64,000 nt of DNA from an uncultured Pelagibacteraceae bacterium (GCA_902571425.1 CACGBZ010000001.1:186001-250000), one strand, 5' to 3'. Positions 37,064-46,881 are shown, counted from the first letter of the stretch. Program-made: numbers and translations. The notes: a model not told the origin generated them from the letters alone.

Positions 37064-38338
37064 ATGAAAAATTTTTTAGATAAATTTTTTTCCCGATCAA
37101 AAAATCTTGATTATATCAGTCAAAATTTAAAACAAATTACTTTAACAACACCAGTAAATAAAATTTTTGAAGCAATTAATAATTTTTCAGAGAAAAGTGA
37201 AATCAGATATGTAGGTGGATGTGTAAGAAAAGTGATAAAAAAAGAAAACGTTGATGATATCGACCTAGCAACAAATTTAACACCTCTGGAAGTTTGTGAG
37301 GCTCTTAAAAACAAACAAATAAGTTATTACGAAACAGGAATTGAACACGGAACTATAACTGCAATAATTCACGAATATAAATATGAAATCACTTCTTTAA
37401 GGAAAGATATCTCAACTGATGGAAGGCATGCTGAAGTAGAATTCTCTTTAGATTGGAAGGAAGATGCCTCTAGAAGAGATTTTACTATCAATTCAATTTA
37501 TGCAGATGGTGATGGTAATTTATTTGATCCGTTTAACGGTAAAAAAGATTTGGAGGAGGGTTATATTAATTTTATTGGCAATGCGGAAAAAAGAATTCAA
37601 GAGGATTATTTACGTATTTTGAGGTATTTAAGATTTTATTTAAATTACTCAAATCACAAGCACCAGCCAGAAATAATAAAAAATATAAAAAAAAATATTG
37701 ATGGAATTTCAAATATATCATCTGAAAGATTAATTGATGAACTAAAAAAAATAACTAGTTCTAATGGATTTTTAAAACTCTTTAAAGATAAAGAAAGTTT
37801 AGAACTCGTAGAAATAATTTTCCCTCAATTAAAGAATATTAAAAATTTTAAAAAACAAAATTCTTATGCTGCAGATAATTTTTTAAAAATTGACTTTATA
37901 TTCTTAATTGCGCTTTTAGTGATTGATGGGACTGATAATGCTGATTATTTTCTTTATAAATTTAAAATATCTAACAAAGATAAGAAAAGATTAAAATTGA
38001 TAGATTTTTTTTATAGAGAAAAAGTAACTTTAAATAACTTTACAGAAAAAAACTTGAATAAATTTTTTTATTTTAATGGGCGACAGGCTGTAATAGATAT
38101 AATTAATTTTAAAATATTTAACTCAAACAAAGTAGAGAAAAAATTAACTAAACTATTAGATACTTATAAAGACAAAGTAATTCCAACTTTGCCAATAGGG
38201 GCTGATCTACTAATGTCTAAATTTCAAATTCCTGAGGGTAAAACTTTAGGTAATAAATTAAAAAAAATCGAAGAAACCTGGGTTCAAAACGGATTTCAAA
38301 TTTCAGATAAGCAGGTACAACAAATAGTAAAAAGTTAA
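37064..38338 (+). CDS. cca: CCA-adding tRNA nucleotidyltransferase / poly(A) polymerase family
   Basis: This class II nucleotidyltransferase adds or repairs the 3' CCA of tRNAs (a poly(A) polymerase role is possible in this family). The 424-residue protein has the catalytic motif RYVGGCVRK near 47-55 followed by [10 protein letters not shown] (metal Asp pair), the HGTITAI strand near 97, the RRDFTINSI template segment near 145 and the flexible [15 protein letters not shown] motif near 180. The ATG at 37064 is the only good start and lies 3 bases after the tRNA-Gln CCA end, with no ribosome site possible outside the tRNA. It meets greA tail to tail, sharing TTAA. Confidence 0.92.
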   Translation: MKNFLDKFFSRSKNLDYISQNLKQITLTTPVNKIFEAINNFSEKSEIRYVGGCVRKVIKKENVDDIDLATNLTPLEVCEALKNKQISYYETGIEHGTITAIIHEYKYEITSLRKDISTDGRHAEVEFSLDWKEDASRRDFTINSIYADGDGNLFDPFNGKKDLEEGYINFIGNAEKRIQEDYLRILRYLRFYLNYSNHKHQPEIIKNIKKNIDGISNISSERLIDELKKITSSNGFLKLFKDKESLELVEIIFPQLKNIKNFKKQNSYAADNFLKIDFIFLIALLVIDGTDNADYFLYKFKISNKDKKRLKLIDFFYREKVTLNNFTEKNLNKFFYFNGRQAVIDIINFKIFNSNKVEKKLTKLLDTYKDKVIPTLPIGADLLMSKFQIPEGKTLGNKLKKIEETWVQNGFQISDKQVQQIVKS

Positions 38339-38811
38339 ATATATTTAACGTCTTTAATTTCAAAATTTTTCACACCAGAGGGTGTATTTATTTCAACTAA
38401 ATCACTTTTATTTTTTCCAATCAAACCTTTGCCAATTGGTGATTGAAAGAAAATTAGTTTTTGTTTTAAATCTGCCTCATCTCTTCCAACAATTTTATAA
38501 TTAATTTTTTCACCAGTATCTAAATCTTCTAAATAAACTGTAGATCCAAAAATTACTTTTCCTTCATTGTTTAGTTTTGTAACATCAATAACATTTGCTC
38601 TTGCAATAATATCGTTAATTTCTGTAATTCTTCCCTCGTTATGAGATTGTTCTTCTTTAGCTGCATGATATTCAGCATTTTCTTTAAGGTCTCCATGGGA
38701 TCTCGCTTCAGCAATTGCGGCTACTATCTCAGGTCTTTTTTTTTCTTTTAAAAAAACTAATTCTTCTTTTAGTTTATTTAATCCGTTTAATGTTATTGGC
38801 TCTTTATCCAT
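38335..38811 (-). CDS. greA: Transcription elongation factor GreA
   Basis: GreA rescues backtracked RNA polymerase by stimulating transcript cleavage. From the ATG at 38811 the protein has 158 residues, the family length, and starts [18 protein letters not shown]. The coiled-coil finger holds [20 protein letters not shown], with the tip acidic residues in DLKENAEYH. The C-terminal FKBP-like domain includes [12 protein letters not shown] and [11 protein letters not shown] longer in-frame start at 38832 would overlap hemF and is less likely. It lies 4 bases after the hemF stop. Confidence 0.96.
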   Translation of the reverse strand: MDKEPITLNGLNKLKEELVFLKEKKRPEIVAAIAEARSHGDLKENAEYHAAKEEQSHNEGRITEINDIIARANVIDVTKLNNEGKVIFGSTVYLEDLDTGEKINYKIVGRDEADLKQKLIFFQSPIGKGLIGKNKSDLVEINTPSGVKNFEIKDVKYI

Positions 38812-38815
38812 TTCT

Positions 38816-39643
38816 TTATTTCCATTTTGCAATCGGAGGTAATGACATCAAAATTCCTTCAACATTACCACCAGTTTGTAGCCCAAATTTTGTTCCTCTA
38901 TCATAGAGCAAATTAAATTCTGCGTATCGACCTCTTTTAATATACTGAAACTCTTTATCTTTTAAAGTCCATTTTCTTTTTAATTTTTTTTTAATTATTT
39001 CATTAAATAGCATTTGAAATGTAACACCAACATCTCTGACAAATTTAAAGTCATTTTCAAAGTTATCATTTTTATAGTCAAAAAATATTCCACCTATACC
39101 TCTGGCTTCTTTTCTGTGAGGTATATAAAAATATTCATCACACCACTTTTTATATTTTTTATAATAATTTTTATTATGTCTATCGCACATTGCCTTCAAT
39201 ATTTTATGAAAGTTTGTCTTCTCTTTTTCATCTTTTATTGCTGGGGTTACATCCATACCTCCACCAAACCAATTCTTTGTTGTACAAATAAATCTGGTAT
39301 TAAAATGCATTGCAGGAATATGGGGATTTTGCATGTGCATAACTATTGATATTCCTGATGCCCAAAATCTAGGATCTTTACTTGCACCTGGTATATTCTT
39401 TTGAAATTGCTTAGGAAATTTTCCATAAACTTTTGAAAAATTTACTCCTACTTTTTCAAAAATTTTTCCATTTTTAAAAATTCTATATTCACCACCACCC
39501 TCATCTTTTTTACTGCTTCTATTCCAAGAAGTTGATTGAAAATTTACTTTGTTTTTTTCAATTTTTAAAATGTCGTCACATATTGCATTTTGTAATAGCT
39601 TAAACCAATTACTCGCTAAGTCTTTTTTAATTGAAATATCCAT
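38816..39643 (-). CDS. hemF: Oxygen-dependent coproporphyrinogen III oxidase HemF
   Basis: HemF decarboxylates coproporphyrinogen III to protoporphyrinogen IX in haem synthesis, using oxygen. The 275-residue protein shows GGGEYRIF near 50, the conserved [13 protein letters not shown] near 107-119, GGGMDVTPA near 128, the [11 protein letters not shown] segment near 179 and the C-terminal [23 protein letters not shown]. The set is complete. It supplies haem for the cytochromes encoded nearby. It starts 1 base after the trmL stop. Confidence 0.96.
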   Translation of the reverse strand: MDISIKKDLASNWFKLLQNAICDDILKIEKNKVNFQSTSWNRSSKKDEGGGEYRIFKNGKIFEKVGVNFSKVYGKFPKQFQKNIPGASKDPRFWASGISIVMHMQNPHIPAMHFNTRFICTTKNWFGGGMDVTPAIKDEKEKTNFHKILKAMCDRHNKNYYKKYKKWCDEYFYIPHRKEARGIGGIFFDYKNDNFENDFKFVRDVGVTFQMLFNEIIKKKLKRKWTLKDKEFQYIKRGRYAEFNLLYDRGTKFGLQTGGNVEGILMSLPPIAKWK

Positions 39644-39644
39644 T

Positions 39645-40118
39645 TTATATTAATTCAATTTGACGCAAACTTTCTGCCAAAACAATGGCAACAGACGATG
39701 CAATATTAAGAGATCTTACTTGATTATTCATTGGTATTTTTAAACGATTTTTAATAATTTTATGAACCTCTTCGGGTACCCCAGCACTTTCTCTTCCAAA
39801 CAAAATAGTATCATCAGGCTTAAATTTAAATTTAGTATAATTTATTGAACCCTTAGTTGTCATTAATACGATTCTCTGTTTTTTCTTTGCCTCAAAAAAT
39901 TTTTCTGAACTTTGATAAAACTCTATTTGACTATAGTCCATATAGTCCATAACCACTCTTTTAAAACGTTTGTCTGATAATAGAAAGCCACAAGGTTCAA
40001 TTATTTCTAATTTAGCACCCAAACAAGCACAGGTTCTTATGATTGCAGCAGTATTCTGAGGTATATCAGGCTCATACAAAGCTATTTTGGGTCCTAAAAT
40101 TGTTAAATTCTGTGTCAT
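39645..40118 (-). CDS. trmL: tRNA (cytidine/uridine-34-2'-O)-methyltransferase TrmL
   Basis: TrmL methylates the wobble nucleotide of leucine tRNAs. The 157-residue SPOUT-family protein shows the standard motifs: YEPDIPQNTAAIIRTCACLG (17-36 region), FGRESAGVPEEV near 108-119 and the knot MNNQVRSLNIASSVAIVLAE near 130-149. It is the minimal-length, single-domain type. It precedes hemF with 1 base between genes, and the 92-base gap upstream separates it from the divergent petA gene. Confidence 0.94.
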   Translation of the reverse strand: MTQNLTILGPKIALYEPDIPQNTAAIIRTCACLGAKLEIIEPCGFLLSDKRFKRVVMDYMDYSQIEFYQSSEKFFEAKKKQRIVLMTTKGSINYTKFKFKPDDTILFGRESAGVPEEVHKIIKNRLKIPMNNQVRSLNIASSVAIVLAESLRQIELI

Positions 40119-40210
40119 TCTTTCAGTAGTAAAATAATTATTTTATATTATATGAATTCGTATATTAACTATTTTAAATCAAAAAGAGATAATAATAAAA
40201 GCTACTAAAA

Positions 40211-40720
40211 GTGTCTGAAAAAAAAACAAAAAGAAGAGATTTTTTATTCACAGCTACCACAGCTGTAGGAGCTGTTGGCGCAGCTGCAGTAGTGTGGCCA
40301 ATGATAGATCAAATGAATCCAGACGCTTCTGTTAAAGCATTAGCTAGTACAGAGGTTGATGTAAGTTCATTAACACCTGGAAATACATTGACTGTTTTAT
40401 GGAGAGGTAAACCAGTATTTATAAGAAGAAGAACTCAAGAAGAAATTGATGAGGCAAGAAAAGTTAAGATGGAAGATTTAATTCATCCAGAAAAAGATGA
40501 AGATAGAGCAAAAAACCCTGAGTGGCTTGTTATGTTAGGTGTATGTACACACCTTGGATGTGTACCTCTAAATGATAAAGGTGATTATAATGGCTGGTTC
40601 TGTCCATGTCATGGATCTCATTATGATACTTCTGGAAGAATTAGAAAAGGACCAGCACCTTGGAATATGGAAGTGCCTAAATATGAATTCGTTGATGCAA
40701 ACACAATTAAAATTGGATAA
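40211..40720 (+). CDS. petA: Ubiquinol-cytochrome c reductase Rieske iron-sulfur subunit
   Basis: The Rieske subunit of the bc1 complex takes the first electron from ubiquinol. The 169-residue protein has a twin-arginine-type N-terminus, [13 protein letters not shown], a membrane helix (about 14-32) and the 2Fe-2S ligands in CTHLGCVPL (near 114) and CPCHGSHYD (near 134). The start is GTG at 40211 with no in-frame ATG nearby. A 92-base AT-rich gap upstream should hold the operon promoter, but no clear consensus is visible. petB follows in the same reading frame. Confidence 0.96.
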   Translation: MSEKKTKRRDFLFTATTAVGAVGAAAVVWPMIDQMNPDASVKALASTEVDVSSLTPGNTLTVLWRGKPVFIRRRTQEEIDEARKVKMEDLIHPEKDEDRAKNPEWLVMLGVCTHLGCVPLNDKGDYNGWFCPCHGSHYDTSGRIRKGPAPWNMEVPKYEFVDANTIKIG

Positions 40721-40726
40721 AGAAAA

Positions 40727-41989
40727 ATTAGTGACCACGATTACAGGCCAAAATCAAAGGCAGGACAATGGTTTAATGATCGATTGCCACTATTAACTCT
40801 TGCAAATCATTTAACAGATTATCCGACTCCTAAAAATTTAAATTATTGGTGGACATTTGGTGGAATTTTAACTTTTTGCTTAATCACTCAAATTGTTACC
40901 GGATTAACTCTTGCAATGCATTACATTGCTCACGCAGATATGGCTTTTGAAAGTGTTGAGCACATCATGCGTGATGTTAACTATGGTTGGTTAATTAGAT
41001 ACATTCATGCAAATGGTGCATCTATGTTTTTCTTAGCAGTCTACATTCATATCTTCAGGTCATTATTTTATGGTTCTTACAAAGCACCAAGAGAAATAAT
41101 TTGGATAATTGGAATAATTATTTATTTGCTAATGATGGCAGCTGCATTTATGGGATATGTATTGCCTTGGGGGCAAATGAGCTTTTGGGGAGCAACTGTA
41201 ATCACAAATTTATTTAGTGCTATTCCATTAGTTGGAGAGGGTATTGTCACCTGGTTGTGGGGAGGTTATTCAGTCGACAACCCTACGTTAACTAGATTTT
41301 TTACTTTGCATTATTTAATTCCATTTTTAATTTTAGGACTAGTTGTTTTACATATATGGGCTTTACACGTTCCTGGTAACAACAATCCAATTGGAATAGA
41401 TATAAAAAAACCTTCTAAAGATACTGTGCCTTTCCATCCTTACATAGTAATTAAAGATGGTTTTGCTTTATTAATGTTCATGATTGTGTTTGCTTTCTTT
41501 GTATTCTACGCACCAAATATTTTAGGTCACGCAGATAATTACATCGAGGCAAACCCAATGGTAACACCCGCACACATTGTTCCTGAATGGTATCTCTTAC
41601 CTTTTTATGCAATATTAAGATCAGTTCCTGATAAATTGCTAGGAGTTGTGGCTATGTTATCTGCAATATTAATCTTAGCGGTTTTACCTTGGTTAGATAC
41701 GTCAAAAATAAGATCTGCAGTATTCAGACCTTTATATAAACAATTTTACTGGATACTAGTTGCTGATGTTCTGATACTTGGTTATGTGGGTGCGATGCCA
41801 GCTGAAGGACTTTACTTGTTGATAGCACGAGTTGCAACAGCGTATTACTTTTTGCATTTTTTAGTTATTCTTCCTGTTCTAGGCTTTAAAGAAAAAACTT
41901 TACCAGTGCCTCTAAGTATTACCGAACCTGTTCTAGGTGGTTCACCAAATCTAGCTGCCGCCAGAAATAAAGAAAGCAAAATAGAATAA
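40727..41989 (+). CDS. petB: Ubiquinol-cytochrome c reductase cytochrome b, probable ATT start
   Basis: Cytochrome b holds both haems b and the quinone sites of the bc1 complex. Haem ligands lie in ITGLT-type helix B (MHYIAHAD) and helix D ([11 protein letters not shown]); the Qo motif is [13 protein letters not shown]. From ATT at 40727 the product has 420 residues and opens [21 protein letters not shown], a segment homologous to the N-terminus of other alphaproteobacterial cytochromes b. No ATG, GTG or TTG gives this segment; the first ordinary start is TTG at 40784, which would cut it off. The reading frame is that of petA, with one TAA between. Confidence 0.93.
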   Translation: MSDHDYRPKSKAGQWFNDRLPLLTLANHLTDYPTPKNLNYWWTFGGILTFCLITQIVTGLTLAMHYIAHADMAFESVEHIMRDVNYGWLIRYIHANGASMFFLAVYIHIFRSLFYGSYKAPREIIWIIGIIIYLLMMAAAFMGYVLPWGQMSFWGATVITNLFSAIPLVGEGIVTWLWGGYSVDNPTLTRFFTLHYLIPFLILGLVVLHIWALHVPGNNNPIGIDIKKPSKDTVPFHPYIVIKDGFALLMFMIVFAFFVFYAPNILGHADNYIEANPMVTPAHIVPEWYLLPFYAILRSVPDKLLGVVAMLSAILILAVLPWLDTSKIRSAVFRPLYKQFYWILVADVLILGYVGAMPAEGLYLLIARVATAYYFLHFLVILPVLGFKEKTLPVPLSITEPVLGGSPNLAAARNKESKIE

Positions 41990-41990
41990 G

Positions 41991-42770
41991 GTGAAAAATT
42001 TATTTAAATTATTTTCTATAATAATCTTAATTATTACTTCAAATTCTAATTCTTTTGCTGCTGAAAAAGTAGAATATATAAAAACCGACTGGAGTTTTAA
42101 GGGTCTATTTGGAAAATTTGATAGAGCTTCTCTTCAAAGAGGTTATCAAGTTTATACTGAAGTGTGTGCCTCATGTCATTCGATGAAGTATTTAAGTTAT
42201 AGAAATTTAGCAGAGCCAGGAGGGCCAGAATTCTCTGAAGCTCAAGCTAAAGCTATAGCAGCTTCATTTGAAGTAACTGATGGTCCAAATTCAGATGGTG
42301 AAATGTTTACAAGACCAGGTAAATTATCTGATAAATTTGTAATGCCATATGACAATGTAAAAGCCGCCCAAGCGGCAAATGGCGGTGCATACCCTCCAGA
42401 CATGTCTGTTTTAGTTAAAGCTAGAGGAGGTGGAGTTGACTATATCTATTCCTTATTACAAGGATATGAAGAAGCTCCTAGCAACGTATCTTTAGATGAC
42501 GGAGTTTACTACAACAAATATATGTATGGTAATAAAATTAGAATGGCTGCCCCATTATCAGATGGATTAGTAGAGTATGGTGACGGAACAAATGCTACAG
42601 TAGAGCAGATGTCAAAAGATGTAACGACCTTCTTAATGTGGTCAGCTGAACCTCATTTAGAATCTCGACATCAGATGGGCTTTAAAGCGATTGTTTATTT
42701 AATTATTTTAACTGTTTTAGTTTATTTTAGTATGAAAAGAATATGGTCACGTGTTGAATCTGAAGTTTAA
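41991..42770 (+). CDS. petC: Cytochrome c1
   Basis: Cytochrome c1 passes electrons from the Rieske centre to soluble cytochrome c. The 259-residue protein has a signal peptide (1-24, ending SFAAEK), the haem motif CASCHS near 54-59 followed by MKYLSYRNLAEPGG, the distal Met region KIRMAAPLSDGLVEY and a C-terminal membrane anchor (about 231-248). The start is GTG, 1 base after the petB stop. The last 24 bases overlap the end of ychF on the other strand. Confidence 0.96.
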   Translation: MKNLFKLFSIIILIITSNSNSFAAEKVEYIKTDWSFKGLFGKFDRASLQRGYQVYTEVCASCHSMKYLSYRNLAEPGGPEFSEAQAKAIAASFEVTDGPNSDGEMFTRPGKLSDKFVMPYDNVKAAQAANGGAYPPDMSVLVKARGGGVDYIYSLLQGYEEAPSNVSLDDGVYYNKYMYGNKIRMAAPLSDGLVEYGDGTNATVEQMSKDVTTFLMWSAEPHLESRHQMGFKAIVYLIILTVLVYFSMKRIWSRVESEV

Positions 42771-43820
42771 TACATCTCCATCTTTAACAATATAGTCTTT
42801 ACCCTCTAATCTCATTTTTCCGTTAGCCTTAGAATTTACCCATCCATCATTGGCTACAAAATCCTCATAAGATATAGTTTCAGCTCTAATGAAACCTTTT
42901 TCAAAATCTGTATGAATTTCTCCTGCTGCTTTAGGAGCAGTACAATTTTTTTGTATTGTCCACGCTCTTGTTTCTTCAGGTCCAGAGGTAAAATATGTAT
43001 CAAGTTCTAATATTTTATACCCCTTTTGAATCAACATACTTAAACCTGTATCTTTTAAACCAATCATATCCATGTAATTTTTTTTTTCATCTTCTGCTAA
43101 TTCATTTATTTGGTTTTCTATGTCTGCGGAAACAATCAGGGTGTTATCTTTTCCAAACTTTTCGATGAAGTCTTTAGTATACTTATTTCCATCCTGTACG
43201 CTTTGCTCATCTACATTACAAACAAAGATCTTTGGTTTTATTGATAAAAGACCACTTTGATTAAGTTGTTTTGTATCAAATTGAGAATTTAAAATTGATA
43301 TATCTTTATCATTATTAATGCAGTCTAATGCAATCTCTAAAATCTTAAGCTGGTCTTCGTCGACATTTTTTTTATTATTTTTTTCAAGTCTTTTTTGAAT
43401 AGATTCTAGGTCAGCTAGCATCATCTCAGTTTCAATGATCTCAAGATCTCTTATAGGGTCAACGTCTGGATTAACATTTTGAATATCGTCTGAGTCAAAG
43501 CATCTAATCATATGAATAACTGCATCAACTTCTCTTATGTGGGACAGAAATTTATTGCCTAATCCTTCACCTTTAGAAGCGCCTTTCACAAGACCAGCTA
43601 TATCTACAAATGAAATAGTTGTACTAATTGTTTTTTTTGATTTTGAAACTTCTGATAATTTGTTCAATCTTTTATCAGGAACAGGAACCACTCCCACATT
43701 CGGATCTATTGTACAAAATGGAAAATTGGCAGCTTGAGCTTTACTTGAGTTTGTTAGAGCATTGAAGAGTGTAGATTTACCCACATTAGGCAAACCAACA
43801 ATACCACATTTAAAACTCAT
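42747..43820 (-). CDS. ychF: Redox-regulated ATPase YchF (OLA1 family)
   Basis: YchF is an Obg-related ATPase that binds ribosomes and is linked to stress responses. The 357-residue protein has the P-loop GLPNVGKSTLFN (residues 8-19), FVDIAGLVKGASKGEGLGNKF (about 72-92), the specificity loop with NVDE in place of NKxD near 201, consistent with ATP preference, and a C-terminal TGS domain (TWTIQKNCTAPKAAGEIHTDF). It follows pth with a 1-base overlap, a pairing common in bacteria. Confidence 0.96.
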   Translation of the reverse strand: MSFKCGIVGLPNVGKSTLFNALTNSSKAQAANFPFCTIDPNVGVVPVPDKRLNKLSEVSKSKKTISTTISFVDIAGLVKGASKGEGLGNKFLSHIREVDAVIHMIRCFDSDDIQNVNPDVDPIRDLEIIETEMMLADLESIQKRLEKNNKKNVDEDQLKILEIALDCINNDKDISILNSQFDTKQLNQSGLLSIKPKIFVCNVDEQSVQDGNKYTKDFIEKFGKDNTLIVSADIENQINELAEDEKKNYMDMIGLKDTGLSMLIQKGYKILELDTYFTSGPEETRAWTIQKNCTAPKAAGEIHTDFEKGFIRAETISYEDFVANDGWVNSKANGKMRLEGKDYIVKDGDVLNFRFNT

Positions 43821-44380
43821 TATTTATTATTTACAGTGCTAGAGAATAAATCTAATTTTTTGTTAATAAGTATTGATATTGAATCTGTGATGTTATTTGT
43901 AATTTTTTCTAATCCAAGCATTTCATCCTCATCAAAATTTTGAAGAACAAAATCACTTACTTCCATTTTATCTTTTGGTTTACCAATTCCTATTCGCACT
44001 CTTGAATAATCTTTACCAATAAATTTATCTATTGATGCAATTCCATTATGCCCTGCATCAGATCCACCAAATTTTGCTTTTATCTTTCCAAATTCCACAT
44101 CTAGATCGTCATGAAAAACAATAACATCCTCAGCATCTATTTTGAAATATTCAATTAATTCTCTAATGCATATTCCAGAATTATTCATAAAGGTTAAAGG
44201 TTTGATTGCGTAAACTTTTTGGTCTCCAACATTACCAGTTGTCAGAAGTCCTTTGAATTTTGGTTTTTGTTTTGAAAGTCCAAATTTTTTATTTATTGCA
44301 TCTATCATTTTGAAACCAATATTGTGCCTATTGTTTTCACTGTCTGGGGTTGGATTGCCTAATCCTACAAGTAGAAGCAT
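43820..44380 (-). CDS. pth: Peptidyl-tRNA hydrolase Pth
   Basis: Pth recycles tRNAs from peptidyl-tRNAs that drop off the ribosome. The 186-residue protein shows LVGLGNPTPDSENNRHNIGF at the start with the catalytic His, PLTFMNNSG near 63, VFHDDLDVEFGKIK near 90 with the conserved Asp, and GGSDAGHNGI near 108. The order rplY-pth-ychF is widespread. About 40 bases separate it from rplY, and its stop overlaps the ychF start by 1 base. Confidence 0.97.
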   Translation of the reverse strand: MLLLVGLGNPTPDSENNRHNIGFKMIDAINKKFGLSKQKPKFKGLLTTGNVGDQKVYAIKPLTFMNNSGICIRELIEYFKIDAEDVIVFHDDLDVEFGKIKAKFGGSDAGHNGIASIDKFIGKDYSRVRIGIGKPKDKMEVSDFVLQNFDEDEMLGLEKITNNITDSISILINKKLDLFSSTVNNK

Positions 44381-44421
44381 AAAATATTAATAATGGAGAA
44401 TAAAATTCAATTTTAATTAAC

Positions 44422-45135
44422 TTATTTTTTTTCTTCAGCAGGTTTTTTATCTTCACCCTCTTTTTTGTCACCATCAGCTGCTGGCTTATCTCCACTTTCA
44501 GCTGCCGCCGCTTCTGCTCCTTCAGCACCTTCTCCTTCAGCCGCTTCAGCTTCCGCAGGTTTTTCAGGTTCTTTCATAACAGTCGGAGCTGCTAGAGTTG
44601 CAATTACGAAATCTCTTCCTTGTATTGTAGGAGTAACTTCACTTTCTAGTTTTATAGAAGAAATCTTAAAACTCTCTCCTATATCAACTCCATCAAGATC
44701 TATTACAAGATTTTCAGGAATTTTTTCGCTTGGACATTTTAGCTCAACTTTTCTTCTTACAATGTTTAAAACTCCACCTTTTTTCAAACCAGGAGATTTT
44801 TCATGATTTAAAAATTTTACCGGAACTTCAATTCTAACTTTTATTCCTGCAACTATTCTTAGAAAGTCTACATGAATTGGTTCATCCGAAATAATGTCGT
44901 ATTTTATTTCTCTTGGCAGAACTTTTTGAGGTTTACCATCAACATTTAAAGTTATGATGCTTGATAAAAAGTTTTCATTTTCAATAAGTGACTTGAGTAT
45001 TTTTTTAGATATTGAAATTTTCTCGTTTTGAGCCTCTCCACCATAAATTATAGCAGGCACATTACCGTTATCCCTTAATGAATTTAATTCACCTTTAGTT
45101 TTGGTATTTCTGATGTTGGCGTCTAATGAATTCAT
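44422..45135 (-). CDS. rplY: Ribosomal protein L25/CTC with acidic low-complexity tail
   Basis: This long CTC-type L25 protein binds 5S rRNA in the large ribosomal subunit. The 237 residues comprise an N-terminal L25 domain with GNVPAIIYGGE (about 24-34), a beta domain with the GGVLNIVRRKVELKCPS strand, and a tail. Residues 189-237 form a low-complexity tail of Ala, Glu, Pro, Lys, Gly and Asp only, with just one Ser; the DNA under the tail is about 50% GC, far above its surroundings. Tails of this kind occur in other L25/CTC proteins. It lies upstream of pth and 45 bases after prs. Confidence 0.94.
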   Translation of the reverse strand: MNSLDANIRNTKTKGELNSLRDNGNVPAIIYGGEAQNEKISISKKILKSLIENENFLSSIITLNVDGKPQKVLPREIKYDIISDEPIHVDFLRIVAGIKVRIEVPVKFLNHEKSPGLKKGGVLNIVRRKVELKCPSEKIPENLVIDLDGVDIGESFKISSIKLESEVTPTIQGRDFVIATLAAPTVMKEPEKPAEAEAAEGEGAEGAEAAAAESGDKPAADGDKKEGEDKKPAEEKK

Positions 45136-45180
45136 AAAAACAAGGGTTTTTAGCTCAAGTTCCTTAATAACTCAAGGTAT

Positions 45181-46113
45181 TTATTTGAATAAATCTGATA
45201 CTGAGGTTGAATTAGATATTCTTTTAATTGCTTCTCCCATAAGCCCTGAAATTGACAGAACCTCAATGTTTTTAACACCTTTAGTTCTACTCATGTTATC
45301 GATTGTATCAGTTATGACTAAATTCCTAATTACAGAATTTTTAATTTTTTTTACAGCTTCACCACTCAGTACACCATGGCTTATATAAACATAAACTTCT
45401 TTAGCACCTCTGTCTTTGAGAGCTTTAGCTGCATTTATTATTGTTCCACCAGAATCAATTATGTCATCTACAATTATACAAGTTTTACTTTTTACATCCC
45501 CTATCACATTCATGACTTGAGATTGACCTGGTTTTGGTCTTCTTTTATCTACAATCGCTAATCCAACATTTAAGAGTTTCCCTAGCGCTCTTGCTCGCTC
45601 AGTTCCACCTACGTCTGGAGCAACACAAATAAGATTTTTGCTTTTTATCTTTTTTTTTACATGCCTTGCAAAAATAGGTGTTGCAAATAAGTTATCTACT
45701 GGAATATCAAAAAAACCTTGAATTTGACCCGCATGTAAATCAACAGTAACTACTCTATCTGCACCTGCTTTAGTTATTAAATTTGAGACTAGCTTTGCAG
45801 ATATCGAAGTTCTAGGAACCACTTTTCTATCTTGTCTTGCATATCCAAAATATGGAATTACTGCAGTTATATTTTTTGCAGACGATCTTTTTAGTGCATC
45901 AATACACAACAAAAGTTCCATCAAATTGTCATTAGCAGGTGAAGATACAGATTGAATTATAAAAATACTGTTTCCTCTGATATTTTCATTGATTTCAACA
46001 TAGATTTCACCGTCAGCAAATTTTCTAATACTAGAGTTAACTAATTTAGATTTTAGATATTTTGCAATATTCTTGCTTAATGGTTTGTTGCTATTTCCGG
46101 ATAATAATTTCAT
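45181..46113 (-). CDS. prs: Ribose-phosphate pyrophosphokinase Prs
   Basis: Prs makes phosphoribosyl pyrophosphate for purine, pyrimidine, histidine and NAD synthesis. The 310-residue protein contains [16 protein letters not shown] near 35, the ATP loop [17 protein letters not shown] near 94, [18 protein letters not shown] near 129 and the PRPP loop [14 protein letters not shown] near 213-226. All catalytic parts are in place. It lies between pgeF (9-base gap) and rplY (45-base gap). Confidence 0.97.
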   Translation of the reverse strand: MKLLSGNSNKPLSKNIAKYLKSKLVNSSIRKFADGEIYVEINENIRGNSIFIIQSVSSPANDNLMELLLCIDALKRSSAKNITAVIPYFGYARQDRKVVPRTSISAKLVSNLITKAGADRVVTVDLHAGQIQGFFDIPVDNLFATPIFARHVKKKIKSKNLICVAPDVGGTERARALGKLLNVGLAIVDKRRPKPGQSQVMNVIGDVKSKTCIIVDDIIDSGGTIINAAKALKDRGAKEVYVYISHGVLSGEAVKKIKNSVIRNLVITDTIDNMSRTKGVKNIEVLSISGLMGEAIKRISNSTSVSDLFK

Positions 46114-46122
46114 TAAAAAAGC

Positions 46123-46881
46123 CTAATTAAGCATAATTATTGAAATATTTCTACCATAATCATCATGATTAAGTCTTAACGCTCTTCTTGCACTAAAAAA
46201 ATTATTATTAATATCAAATGTATCAATATTTAAAGACTCAATATTATTTACTTTATTCTTTAATAGACATGATTTTACATATTTAGGTAAATCAAAAAAA
46301 TGCTTTTTGTACTTAATTTCAAAAAATTTATTATTTTTTTTGTCCTTTTTTATAAATTTTCTTTTAAATTCTTGTTTGACTTCATAATTTTTAGCCGAGA
46401 TAGCAGGTCCGATAGCTGCAGTAATATTTTTAGGATTAGATCCTTTTTTGATCATAAATTGGATTACTTTGCTAATTATATCTTTGTATGCGCCTTTCCA
46501 CCCTGCGTGAATTGCAGCAACTAATTTTGTTCTTTCATCACAGATTAAAATCGGTACACAGTCAGCAGTTAAAACACCAATTGGTATGTTTTTTTGGTTT
46601 GTAATTACTGCGTCTGCTTTTGGTTTTGATCTAAATTTATTTTTTTTATTAATATAAACAAACTTATTACTATGTATTTGATGAAGTAAAAAAATACTTT
46701 TAGCAGTACTTTTTATTTTCTTTTTAACTATTTCTAAATTTTTTTTAACATTTGAGGGATTATCTTTAGAACCAGGACCACAGTTTAAACTTTTGTAAAT
46801 TTTTTTTGATTTCCCACCAGTTTTATTGAAAAAACCATGTTTAATTATTTTTATTTTAGAAAGTTTTTTTGATTTTATCAA
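46123..46881 (-). CDS. pgeF: Peptidoglycan editing factor PgeF / YfiH family (laccase-domain protein)
   Basis: Members of this family have been described as polyphenol oxidases, purine nucleoside phosphorylases and, in E. coli, a peptidoglycan editing factor. The 252-residue protein has the metal-site pattern: LLHQIHSNKFVYI near 63, TADCVPILI near 105 and AAIHAGWKGAYKDII near 120. The C-terminal HDDYGRNISIIML is typical (usually R.G.....I.l). It overlaps the upstream methyltransferase gene by 4 bases. Which activity matters in this organism is unknown. Confidence 0.88.
   Translation of the reverse strand: MIKSKKLSKIKIIKHGFFNKTGGKSKKIYKSLNCGPGSKDNPSNVKKNLEIVKKKIKSTAKSIFLLHQIHSNKFVYINKKNKFRSKPKADAVITNQKNIPIGVLTADCVPILICDERTKLVAAIHAGWKGAYKDIISKVIQFMIKKGSNPKNITAAIGPAISAKNYEVKQEFKRKFIKKDKKNNKFFEIKYKKHFFDLPKYVKSCLLKNKVNNIESLNIDTFDINNNFFSARRALRLNHDDYGRNISIIMLN

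Noticed and set aside
39014-39349. Open frame of 111 codons opposite hemF
   Set aside because: The hemF motifs on the other strand account for this stretch; the forward translation is an artefact of AT-rich antisense.
40572-40796. Open frame of 74 codons across the petA-petB junction, including a GTG at 40731 as possible petB start
   Set aside because: It is in a different frame from petB and ends soon after; it cannot supply the cytochrome b N-terminus.
44465-44806. Open frame of 113 codons opposite rplY, rich in Ser, Ala and Pro
   Set aside because: It mirrors the Ala/Glu-rich tail of L25 on the other strand; its composition is explained by that repeat-like tail.
45140-45180. Possible terminator between prs and rplY
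   Set aside because: The repeated CTCAAG is direct, not inverted, and the only stem (CCTT/AAGG) is 4 base pairs, too weak to call.
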